Notes under the pieces: generated by a model
What the model saw: the letters and a program-made list of their open reading frames with translations, nothing else
Databases searched by the model: none
What the model was told of the DNA's origin: nothing
Source: Cyclaneusma minus
Taxonomy: Eukaryota > Ascomycota > Leotiomycetes > Marthamycetales > Marthamycetaceae
Length of the DNA: 64,000 nucleotides
Direction: 5' to 3'
NCBI GenBank assembly: GCA_037179335.1
Contig: JAKZHN010000056.1
Location: 62,001 to 126,000 of the forward strand
Made by a program: the position numbers and the translations under genes
Part shown: positions 52,343 to 62,789 of the stretch, one piece after another
How positions within the stretch are numbered: position 1 is the first letter of the stretch
How the letters are laid out: each line of letters opens with the position of its first letter

Positions 52343-53962
52343 ATGACGGATACGCCGACCTTGCATGCGGCGGTAGATCCGAGGGAACAACCTATCCTCG
52401 AGAAGCTCCTGGTTATTCGCGACGAGTTGACTCTGCTGAAACAAGACCGGTCAACTTATGTGAAGAGCTCGGATGTCATGTCACTCTACGAGCGTGTCCA
52501 CGAGCAGGTGCAGTTGCTCACTGAAATCCGAGCCGATAAGCCCAAGGAGCAAACTCAGGGTACCTTTCTTGCATTCCAGGATAGGGGCCAGCACTGGCTA
52601 ACTTCAAGTCACAGTGGACCGGGTTCTTGACGGCTGCTTCCAATTGATATCCCTCTTCTTCATGACTATTGGCAGAAACAACGAGGCTCCAGCAGCATAC
52701 GCTCTGACTTCTACCATTAAACGATTACTGGACCATCTCACGGAAGCGGATCTCTATTCAGCCAAGGATATTGACCATATCACGCATACTCTGGGCAAGA
52801 TTCGAGGGATCGTGACGAAAGCAGAGGGGAATTATGCACCGAAAATGGTTACCCTCTTGGCGAATAGACTGAGTGTCTGCCAAGAGTTATGTGACGATCT
52901 CTACAAGAAACTGGACCATTATGACCCTGCTTTGGCAGAAATTCATGAGAAACTCATTTCTATTCTGAGATGCATATCACTTGCAAACACTAGGTCCAAG
53001 GTTAGCCACTTACTTACCTACCTTATACACTGTACCTTATGATTGTGAATTTACTAACATCAGCTGAAGTTCTCTTCTTCGGACGTCCAAAAATATCAAA
53101 ACCAGCTCAAAGAAATCGATGCGCAACGAGTCGATGGTCAATTCAGAACTGCCGATGGAAATATCCCAACTGGCGAAGAGAAACTCTCAGCGCTGCTGGA
53201 AAGATGCCTGATGTGGTCTAGAATTGTGCTCGAAAGGTAAAGTTCTCCGGCGCTAGTTTAATAGCATGCCGATGATTTTCAATGCTGACCAGAGTCGTAT
53301 TTCAGGCAGGGAGTGTGTCCAGAACCCTTTAGGCCAATGTTCAACATCCTGGTAGATGTACGGAACAAGCTTGAGAAACTCTCCCTCACCCAGGCTTGGT
53401 CGTTGAGAGAAGCCGATCTCTATGACTACCAGAGGCAATTAGACAAGATTGATGAGAGCCGAGTCGATGGCAATTTCATTGATGAGGATGGAAATCCGGC
53501 CGATCTCTATGTCCAAAGGGTAAGTCTACTTCTTCCTCGGCCTCGCTGCCCAATCTTGCTGACTCGAGCAGACATGTCTGTACCTGATCCGACGGAGCTA
53601 TGGCTTCATCTACTATCTGATGGTCTCCTCTGAACCTGTATCAGAAGCATTACTTCCAATCTACAATCAGCTTCAGACATTGCGCCGATGTCTGATAGAA
53701 GTCAAGAATTCCGGTGGGGTCAGCTCGCCGAGAGAACTGTATCCTTACAGCATGAAGGTGAGTCGTGTGATGTAAAGCCCTCTAGACCTCGGTGGCTGAC
53801 AAACATCAGTTGAATTCTATCGACAACATGCGCAAGGACGGAAAATTCGTGGTGGGCGGAGACATTCCAGAAGGTCAGGGAAGCGTCAACGACCTGCTGG
53901 CAGAGTGCTTCGACCTCAGCTACGAGTTGAGAGTAGCGGCCGAAAGCGAAGGCGACGACTAG
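52343..53962 (+). CDS. DUF2408/UPF0662 family protein (YPL260W-like)
   Basis: Conserved fungal protein of poorly defined biochemical role; the yeast relative is YPL260W. Six exons: 52343-52559, 52615-53000, 53064-53236, 53306-53519, 53572-53757 and 53810-53962. Introns are 52-69 nt with branch points such as CTAAC. All phases agree and the product has 442 residues. It is almost entirely helical and hydrophilic, with no signal peptide or membrane segment. Landmarks are EKLLVIRDELTLLKQ near the N-terminus, FQLISLFFMTIGRNNEAPAA, LGKIRGIVTKAEGNYAPKM, the two related segments IDAQRVDGQF and IDESRVDGNF with downstream GNI/GNP, YGFIYYLMVSSEPVSEALLP and LYPYSMK. The family name is recalled from these motifs, not from a search. 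The repeated xRVDGxF segments hint at an internal duplication. Confidence 0.85.
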
Positions 53963-54604
53963 GTTTATTCAGGCGAGGAACATCATCTAGCACACCCTCT
54001 AGCACACCCCAGCAGCTCACAGCTAATGTGGTGGAGTGTGCTCGAGGCTGTCCCCCGCTTGTCTTACTGGCCTTGCCAACATCTCTCATCATCTCTTGAT
54101 CTCGGAGTTAAGCGTAAAAGGAGCTTCATAGCTGGAGGCGTTGCGGATCTTTTTTGCAGAGAAGCGGGCGGATATTTTACAAAACACTTTCTAATTTTGT
54201 GAGATATTTGACCTCTCAAATAGCCAGGGCTTGGAGGCGGACTATAGTCTCTGGGGCAGGCAGTGACTCTTTCCTATTGATGATCGAAGCGAACTGGGCG
54301 GGCTGGCTAGGTCTCATAGCACAGCATGTCTTTATGTGCATATTACGCATTCGAAACACTAACTTTTTCTGGTCTGTGCCTACTGTATTCTCCTTTCACT
54401 GAAGGGAATGTTTGCAATAATTTTACAGTTTGGGAAATACACATTGTGCAATTTGCAAAACAAGCCCTGCAGTGCTGGAGATATCAAATGGAATGGGCAT
54501 CGGGACGAATTCCGCCTGGATCACGCAAGTCGCAACTACCCCGCCACCCCGCAGTCCCGCATAACTCAAACAACCTCTCGCTCCTCCCAACTTCCAACCA
54601 AAGC
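53963..54604. other. Intergenic, no gene seen
   Basis: Spacer between two plus-strand genes. It holds the DUF2408 3' UTR and the promoter of the YCII gene. The open frames here share no recognisable motif. The duplicated TCTAGCACACC at 53987 and 53998 is the only local repeat noticed. Confidence 0.5.
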
Positions 54605-55564
54605 ATGTCCCGGACTGCTATCAAAGTAGTCCAACTCGCACTTCCCCGACAGACACTTTTCCAAAGCATTCCAAAGCGACCTGTGCAGTTCAACAGCGTA
54701 AGTTCAATACTTTCATCGCCTTACACCGTTCACTTCATCAAAGCTTTTCGCAACACAAGACAAAATGGACTTTAGAAAGTACTCAGAGTACTTCTCGGAA
54801 AACCAAAATTACTTGAGCAGAGGAACCATGACATTGACTCGTGGATAGGCACTCATAAATTCGAGCCCGATCTGTGTTCACGGAATTGCCACAATGAGTG
54901 GAAGCACACCGGACCTCAAGCCGACTGCGGCGCCTCCGGAGGGGAAGTTTGAGTGGATTGTCATCTTGCCGGACAGGGAGGGGGCGTTGGAGCGGAGGGT
55001 GAAGGTTAGGCCGTGAGTATCTGCATTTCATGTCTATCACTTCTCCCCCGGTGGTCAGAGGCTCGAGTTTCATATCGACCACATGTGACGGCTGCTTCTA
55101 TCTTGTGCTCATTTCTGTACTTTGAGGGTCTGATGACTGAGGTTTATTGGATACTGACGTGCTTGCAGAGATCACTTCAAGGGCATCACTTCGGGTTTCG
55201 AAGAGGGGTTCTGGAAAATGGGCGGAGCGTTCTTGGGCAGTGTGCCGGAGAATTCGACGAGTCAGCTGGATTTCAAGGGAAGTGTGATGGTTGCGGTCGC
55301 TAGTAGCAAAGGGGAGGTGGTGGAGAGGTTAAAGCAGGACATCTATTCCAAGGAGGAGGTTTGGGATTGGGACAAGGTGCAGATTTATCCAGTGGGTTCC
55401 CCCGTCATATCTCTATTTTCAGTCTTTATCGTTGGCGTTGAGGATGGAATCGGTGCCTTGGAAGATGTCAAGATGAGGGCTCCATCATGGGCTGATGTCG
55501 AATTGCCCGAGGGCGTTGTGCTGACGAACACTTGCAGTTCAAATGCGCTTACAGGCTCCCTTAA
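54605..55564 (+). CDS. YCII-related domain protein, probably mitochondrial
   Basis: Small dimeric alpha/beta-barrel family (YciI) with a proposed but mostly untested enzymatic role. Four exons: 54605-54697, 54849-55012, 55169-55391 and 55538-55564, with introns of 151, 156 and 146 nt (longer than elsewhere in the window), giving 168 residues. The first exon encodes a basic, hydroxylated stretch without acidic residues (MSRTAIKVVQLALPRQTLFQ), typical of a mitochondrial presequence. The domain runs from KFEWIVILPDREGALERRVK through DHF, GAFLGSVPE and FKGSVMVAVASSKGEVVERL to YSKEEVWDWDKVQIYPFKCA. The tiny last exon supplies the end, FKCAYRLP. A shorter cytosolic form could start at the ATG at 54894 (MSGSTPDLK), so dual targeting is possible. 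Convergent with PCS60. Confidence 0.85.
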
Positions 55565-57367
55565 GTCTTGGGAGAGTAGCTTGGGCATTTATCGAGAAGG
55601 GTCCTGGACAGAGCTTGGTCCAGTGAAAGGAATGTCAACCAATTATCTTTATTGCAGTGCTAGGAGGATGACGCCGAGGTGGAAACATACAATGCTACAG
55701 TAGCTTTCAACCTCTACAATACAGCAGCCACTTCTTGACTTGTCGAGACTTTGTTTGAGCCCGATGAAGCTGTTGAAGACCATAACATCCTCCCTTATCA
55801 AAAGGCTCATGATACACATTCTCCCTCGCTATTTCGGAATAGAAGCAGAGACTTTTTTGAACCGGGAGAGGAAAAGGAGGCAACCTTCGTCACCGGTGTA
55901 CAAAGAGGAAGACGCATCCAACCGCTATCTAGTGGGGGTATAATGAGTGGGTGATGAGATATGAGAGGAATGATGGAGGTATGTCGTCTGGTGAAGTGGA
56001 CGGTGGCTCGTGAGAGGTACATTCATTATCCGAGCAAGATCTCTCTGTCGATAAGTGGCAGTGCTCTCACCACCATACAGTATATTAATTTTCTGTAATC
56101 TACAGAGATATAAGCCAGTGACAAGCAGCCCACGTGCTTTCCCTTTCTCTCACGATACTTTTGATGCATATCGATGATCGACCCCCTCGAACGACCTAAA
56201 TCACCCCCTTTTGCTCTAGCATTCAATGTTCCCAACAATCAGACTTTTCCGCACTACGCCACCAAATAATATCCGTTTTCTGTGGTGCTAGACTCATTGG
56301 AGAGATCTTTCTCTGCTCTTTTCCTGCATATCTGTTTGAAGACTACTTCGAGCTTGCGTCTTACATCAGCAATCCTTCGCAAAAGTCTGCCTTTGCCTCC
56401 TGTAACCCATTCTAACTGCCGTCATGTTACCTATGGTGAATTAGTGATGGCGTCTCCCGCCCTAGACCTTAAATTTCGGTAGACTGTCTCTCTCGATTAT
56501 CATCCACAAGACCTCTGGCCCGAGTTTCTGAACTGACTACTCGGCTTCCAAGTTCATGCCTGCGAGAGTAGTAGGTATTTACGATCCAATAATATGAGAT
56601 AATGAGGGTGTTGTGAACTTGTGACGGTACTTTAGGTACCTTTTTAGTTTCTTTCGCTTCGCCACCTCCCTTCTCTTGGTGGCCTGGGGAACTTACAAGT
56701 CCTTACCTAAGTACTAGCTATACAAATACCTAAATTATGGCTGATTAGCTTCGTTCCAAAAGTTATAAATACAAGAGTAGCATTTTCGAGATCTCCATAA
56801 AATTTGCAGCATATTGGTGTGCGATTCGCATTTCCGTCGACGTGCAACAAAACGCCTTTTTGAAAGCTTTTTCAGTATACAACTCGCTAGTCTCCGCTAG
56901 TGCTGCGCCGACTCTCCGGTGACTATGGGTGTGGTTGAGAAATAATGTGGTTAGTGGTAGTGAGGAAGTGAATTGGTGGGCGGAAGCCATAATGGCGGAG
57001 AATTCGGAAATCGACAGACTGCCAGAGAGTGACAAACTACCTGAAAGCAACAGACTCTCCGAGAGCGACAGATTGCTTTTGCCACATTGGCAAAGTATCT
57101 TACGCATGTACATCGCAGAAATCTTGGATTTTTGTGAGCCTATGGCAGGCAGAGGGAAGCCTTCCATCATCTTGAAACCCTACATCGACGATACATCGAG
57201 CTAGCACATGATGAACAAGTGCACAGGATTAATGAATCACAAGAGGATTTTCAGATCACGAATAAGACGGTTTCTAGTCTCCGGAATGCTACTTGTATAT
57301 ACTCCAACAAAGGTATTTCAGCTGACCTCATTACACATCAGGATATACCATGACTTGCACAACATGC
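55565..57367. other. Intergenic, no supported gene
   Basis: 1.8 kb between convergent genes. Open frames are short and share no motif. A low-complexity patch at 57013-57080 consists of 18-nt repeats (reading Asp-Arg-Leu-Pro-Glu-Ser on the plus strand) inside a 91-codon frame at 56929-57204. I found no splice-supported gene model for it. Confidence 0.5.
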
Positions 57368-59047
57368 TCACAACTTCGACTTTGGCTTCTCCTGCTTCAT
57401 CATAGTATCTGCGACAATACGGCGCTGGATCTTGCCAGTCGCAGTCTTTGGCATGTTGTCCGTAAAGTACACCTAGCAAGCAGTCAGCTTCGCGCTCCAT
57501 CGACTCCGGCTTCGGAGAAATTTGACTTCAAGTTGTCACATACCTTCTTGGGAACCTTGAACTTAGCCAGCTTTTCTGCTACCCACTGGCGCAGCTCGCC
57601 TTCTCCAAGCTTCTGTCCGTTCTTCAGGACTATTGCAACACCAATGTCTTGCCCATACATCTCGTCTGGAATCGCAAAGCTGACGGCTTCCGAGACTGCT
57701 GGATGCCTGGCGAGGACATTGTCTAGCTCGATCGGACTTATCTTTTCTCCACCTTTGTTGATTAGTTCCTTGATCCTGCCAGTAATGATGACATAGCCAT
57801 CCTTGTCTTGCTTCCCTTGGTCACCGGTCCTGAAGAAGCCGTCCTTGGTGAACGAGGACTTGTTGGCTTCAGGGTTGTTGAGATAGCCTTTTGTGACATT
57901 CTCACCGCGAATACAGATTTCTGCTTCAGCGCCTTGCTTGACCTCTTTTCCTTCTTGATCGAGAATCTTGATCTCTACGCCTTGGCCGATACCGACACTT
58001 CCCGGTTGGCGTTTTCCGGGCGGCAGTGGGTTGGAGGTCATCTGGTGAGCTGCTTCAGTCATGGCGTATGCTTCCAGAACAGGAGCATTGTAAGTCTCTT
58101 CTAACTGATGGAACGTAGTGGGCGAAAGTGGCGAACTGCATGATCTAATGAATCGGATGTTTGGCTTGGTAGTTGGAGGAGGGTTCTTCAGCAAAATCTG
58201 GTGGATGGTCGGCACTGCTGTGTACCAGTTGGCTTTATGTGTAATAAAGTCATCCCAGAATTCCGAGGCCGAGAACTTGGGTGGTACAATGGCTGATCCC
58301 CCCGAGTATAGTGGTGCCAAGAAAGCTGCAAGCAGACCGTGGACGTGGAACAAGGGCATCACGAGCATGGTACGGTCTTCGGGCGTCAGTTTGTATGTGG
58401 CAGTGATATTCTCTGGTAACAGTTAGTACCCATAGTCTTACTAGCCGCTAATGGAACAACTCACTCATAGTCCGGGTCAAGTTCTTATGGGTCAAAGGCA
58501 CAGCCTTGGGTCTCCCAGTGGTCCCTGATGTATGCAAGACAAGGGCAATATCGTCCGGCTGGGCTTGTTCCACCCGCTGGTTAGCCTGTCCCCTCAGCTT
58601 CCCTTCGTCCTTAACATCGAGAACGACTTCTCCCTTCTTCGGATCCCAATAGCACTCAGCAATGGCGGCCTTGTATTTTCTAGCCGCTCGTACGGCAGCT
58701 CCATCCTGACCATACGAACCCCTGGGAACAAGAGCAAGAGCTGAGCTCAAGTCATCGATGTAGAACTCGAACTCGTCCTGCTTGTAGGCCGAGTTGAGCG
58801 GAGCGGCAATGGCACGCTGCCAAGATGCAGCCAAGAAGGCCACAATAAACTCATAGGTGTTGGGCAGGGCGATGGACACAGCATGCTGCGGTTTTATCCC
58901 CAGCTTGGCAAGCCTGGATTGAAAGGAGGAGACATGGGCGTGCAGCAATTTGTAGGAGACGGTCAGCGGGTTGGGCTTGAACGGAATGATGATGGCTGTC
59001 GCATCGCTGTCCTTCCGGAAGGACGTTGAGAGTGTGGTTGCGGCCAT
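57368..59047 (-). CDS. PCS60: Peroxisomal AMP-dependent CoA ligase, PCS60 (oxalyl-CoA synthetase type)
   Basis: Adenylate-forming enzyme that activates a carboxylate with ATP and CoA. Yeast Pcs60 and plant AAE3 use oxalate. Exons 58465-59047, 57544-58412 and 57368-57472, introns of 52 and 71 nt, 518 residues. Family motifs in order: the phosphate-binding TSGTTGRPK at residues 173-181, PLFHVHGLLAAFLAPLYSGG, EAYAMTEAAHQMTSNPLPPG, TGDQGKQDKDGYVIITGRIK followed by ELINKGGEKISP, and the catalytic-lysine motif PKTATGKIQRR in the last exon. The protein ends KPKSKL, a canonical PTS1 signal visible only when the last intron is spliced. The P-F-HVHG and MTEAxHQMxSNPLPPxxRKPGSVG-type region is characteristic of the Pcs60/AAE3 branch. 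Substrate oxalate is inferred from family. Shares a 280-bp promoter with the splicing-factor gene. Confidence 0.93.
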
Positions 59048-59327
59048 CCTGCAGCCTACTTAGTGGGAACGGTACGAAGAGTAATCGCAAGCTGAAGGAA
59101 TCTCGAGATGGACGAAGTGAAGCTGGTGACGTCTTATCTTTTTGAGAAATCCAAAGTCAAAAGTATTGACGTCTCATAAAAGTATCATAATCCTTGGCCC
59201 CTCGCTTTCGTATCTGCCGCTCGCCTTTTGCTAGGTACTGTCACCGTAGCCTCGTCCCTTCAGGCTGTCGCATTTACGACTTCTTATTCAAACCCTCTCA
59301 GAAGGAACACCTAGCGGATTAATCGCC
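59048..59327. promoter_or_regulatory. Compact divergent promoter PCS60 / SPF45-like, with two TGACGTC sites
   Basis: 280 bp between divergent ATGs. The word TGACGTC, which matches the core bound by CRE/ATF-type bZIP proteins, occurs at 59127-59133 and 59167-59173, in the same orientation and 40 bp apart. Both lie closer to the PCS60 side. Function is inferred from the motif only. Confidence 0.5.
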
Positions 59328-61009
59328 ATGTCCAACAATCCAAGTTCAGGCAGTGGGCCTCGCCCCGGTGGCCTGTCACTGTACGCCAACCTACTCGATC
59401 CCTCGAGCTCAGCGGCCGCAAGCACTCCCGCCGACATCTCCAAAGCTCCGGTCCTAAAGGCCAATTTACCTGAGGGCTCTGCGAACGACGAAGCTGCCAA
59501 GAAGCAGCAGATCAATGCAGCTGCCCTTCGATTTCAACCTACCGTAAAGAGACCCCAACTTGCTGCTCAGAAATCGAAACCGAAGCCCTCTTTTCCGAAA
59601 GCTGTGGTATCAGACTCGAAAAATGCGCCGAACTCTGCATCTAGACCCGCGCAACAACCCGTCAAGACTACACTCGCAGATTGGACTGCGACTGGCGACG
59701 ACGACGATGTGAACGGTTTCTATGTGGGCGAGAAACGCCAACGAGGTGGTAGGAAGAGGCGCAAGAAGAATAGGGAGGAATATGCTGTCGCCCAGGACTG
59801 GGATGATATCTACGATCCATCACGTCCGAATAACTATGAGGACTACATCCACAGCGATGAGAAGGTTCGCGAGGTACGAGAGTGGAAAGACCGCCTGTAT
59901 GCGCACAGAATTGCCCGAAAACAGAGTAGCGACCTGGACAGCGATGAGGAAGAATCATATCGTCCTCGGATGGGCAGTGCGTATCATCACACCTGGAGAT
60001 CATGCCCCCCTTTGCTGACAGAGTGTAGATCAATTCGCGCCTCCTACAAACTATTCATTTGCGCCGCCTCCGATAGACTCACCTTCAAAGGCTCCCCCTC
60101 CTCCTCCGGTCGAATTACCAGATGACAAGACCGGAGAAGATGCTTATGAACGTAGGCTTCGTCTCAGCCAAGCAGGAAGCGCACCGCAGCCACCCCCTTC
60201 ACCACCAAGGGATACCGTTCCTCCTCCTCCGCCTCCTCTGGAATCATCTGCCCCAGCCGCAACCATCTCTCGAGCCCCCGTCCGTTACAACCTCCCGCCT
60301 CCTCCTGCTGAAATACCGGCCTCTGAAACCGAGCTCGAAGAAGCTCTAGCGGCAGAACCACAAGAAGACTCTGCAGAGCCTGGCGATGCAGAAGATGAGC
60401 CTCGTTCTCGACGTCCAGGCCAGAAAGGATTCGCAGAACGGTTGATGTCGAAATACGGATGGAGCAAGGGATCCGGACTCGGTGCATCAGGCCGCGGTAT
60501 TATCAACCCGCTACAAGTCAAAGTGGAAAAAAGAAAGAAGAAGCCTGATTCCGAAGGAGGTGGGTTCGTCGAGCCTTCAGCCAGGGGCAAAATCGTCAGC
60601 GGGAAGAAGAAGAATCCCGAGGACGATGTGGGCAAGTTTGGCCATATGAGTGAGGTCGTTCTTTTGAGAGGGATGGTCGATGGAATGGATTTGGATGAGG
60701 AACTTGGCGATGGTGGGCTGATGCAGGAGATAGGGGACGAGTGCGGCGAGAAGGTTAGTCGGGCTCTCATTCCATGTGAAAAGTATGTTCGGGCAGTGTG
60801 TTTACTGACTTGAACAGTATGGGAATGTGGAGCGAGTCTACATTGACCGCAGCGACCCAGCATCAGCCAAGGTCTTTGTGAAATTCACAAGCCAGTTGTC
60901 GGCCTTACGAGCCGTCAATGCGTTGGAAGGGCGGATATTCAGTGGCAACACTATCACAGCTCGATTTTTCGACACAGAAAAGTTCGAAGACGGTGTTTAT
61001 GATGCTTAG
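59328..61009 (+). CDS. SPF45/RBM17-like splicing factor (G-patch plus UHM-type RRM)
   Basis: Likely nuclear splicing factor of the SPF45 family, which acts in 3' splice-site choice. Exons 59328-59976, 60029-60753 and 60818-61009, introns of 52 and 64 nt, 521 residues. The N-terminus has GLSLYANLLDP (residues 15-25), a feature of the family, then a basic GEKRQRGGRKRRKKNREEY likely to be a nuclear signal. A proline-rich part (about 222-310) follows. The G-patch starts near residue 348 (KGFAERLMSKYGWSKGSGLG, then GIINPL). The C-terminal domain (about 423-521) opens SEVVLLRGMVDG and ends NTITARFFDTEKF. The acidic helix (DLDEELGDGGLMQEIGDECG) and R-x-F motif (RFF) are those of a U2AF-homology motif, so it probably binds tryptophan-bearing ligand motifs rather than RNA. 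The start context is GCCATGTCC. Confidence 0.92.
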
Positions 61010-62789
61010 CTCATGGTAGTTAGCATCAATGACAGATTAGGATCCTACGAAGCCCCATCTCTGCCTGACACACTTTCCATGTCTATTTTGAAGCTGCGCT
61101 CGTGATGCAATTGCTCGGTAGCCAAAAGGAGGCACCATTTTCGGAAATAAAGGGGTTCCTGGGAACGACAAAAGCGGGTGAGTCTACAAGTGATACTCGT
61201 CTTCACCAGCCCCTGAAATAAAGTGAGGTCAGAAAAATAAAAGTCAAAAGGGAAACCACCAGCCCCTAAAGAACAAAGAAGAAAAGCACAAGATTCCCAG
61301 GGAAAAATACAGAAAAAAAGTCAAAACGGAAACCCCAGCCGGTGCTGGGGAGAAGACAAACCAACTTAATGGTTTGCTGCCGACGGTCATCTGCGGGACT
61401 CAAACCCGTGGCCTCGATCGATCGCTTGCGGGAGTTGCGTAATTAGGATCCAGGTCCTCGATATGCATCCTCCATTCTAGCGGTTTGTCCTGAAATGGGT
61501 CCTCCTTTTCAATCTGCCTTGCTGCCTGCCAGCCTCCGCTTTATGTCGTGGACTCATTGCGTTTTTTTATTTATTAGGCGGGCTGACGCCTGGCGGAAGC
61601 GAGATGGCGAATGGGGTGGGAGAAAGGTTGTATGTGTGGCAGCCTGGCGGAGCAACTTTTTGTTGAGTTTGCTACGGCTTCTCACTCTAAGTCGGCTATT
61701 TCGTTGACTCTTCGGTACGGGGACTCGCGATTCTTGCGTCGACCTTGTCATTTCGCAGAATACTAATCCTACTATACCCGTGGAATATGCTCCAAGTCTC
61801 CATCAAGATCAATATTTATACCTATACTAAGCAAACCCATGAATAGCTCTCCTTGAAATACAACTCCCCAGATACTGAGTCCCGTCTCATAAACCCTAGC
61901 ACGAAGGCATGAACTGGTTGGCATGATGACTCCCATCTGGTTCAAAATTCATGCGAAAGGGAGAAGAGATCGAGAAAATAAGCGTCGAGCGGGAAGCGAT
62001 TGACAGTGATGCTCCAGTCTAACTGCTTCTCATATTCTAACAGGCACCTCTCGACTATCATCCGCAGGCCGGCAGCGAAGTCTTCAGCTTGCTTTTTAGG
62101 GACGCTCAAAACAGTAGATGGCATAGTAATAAGAGAAGACTGGAAGATTTGAATCCCAAGCCTCTGAGGCGAGAAACACATACAGGGGCAGGACGAGAAT
62201 TGCAAAACTTAGGATAGAATAATAGCCACTAGCTGATTGCCTCCTATGTGATCATTCATAGTCGACTGAGTAGTCTATGTACGATAGGTTTGAGCCTCGA
62301 GATACTAGCTGAACCTCATTGTCAAAATTCGAAAGCAGACTGACCGGCCATGAGGCCATGGTGTCAGACTCAGGCGCAATGAAAAGGGTGACCGTGAATG
62401 TTAGGATAGAGAGCTACCGCTCCCCGATGCTAGACATGTAGTTGGTACATGTAGTTAGACCAGTAGTTACCACGATTGGTCCAAGTTCAGCCTTAAAATA
62501 CATGAACATGTATATCATGTGCATGTAACTTGTGGCTCAGGGGGATGACAACGGACCCATCCGGCGCTAAACTAGAGGCGCGCGTGAGGTTCAAGCTGAG
62601 AGTCACCATTAAAATGCAAGAAAAAGTTAATAAAAATGTATTGAGTCTTCAAGTTTCGAAAAATTGACGGTGGTCACCGACCGCCTAAAATAGTGTACGG
62701 TCAAACCAACCAGACCACGCTACCCCAGAAACCCCCTGATGAACGCCGGGAAACCATGCCTACACACCGCTTAGAAATGACCAAATATT
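61010..62789. other. Intergenic, no supported gene
   Basis: 1.8 kb between convergent genes. Notable: a near-duplicate 20-mer (AAGTCAAAAGGGAAACCACC at 61241 and a close variant at 61318), a perfect 7-bp hairpin CAAACCA..TGGTTTG near 61360, and a tRNA-like B-box on the minus strand at about 61393-61407. An 87-codon minus frame at 61942-62205 has no recognised motif and is not called. Confidence 0.5.

Noticed and set aside
61386..61460. tRNA gene on the minus strand
   Set aside because: A B-box-like GGTTTGAGTCC is present, but there is no matching acceptor stem, D arm or anticodon arm at the right spacing.
61942..62205. 87-codon minus-strand frame
   Set aside because: No motif, no partner exon and no conserved feature visible.
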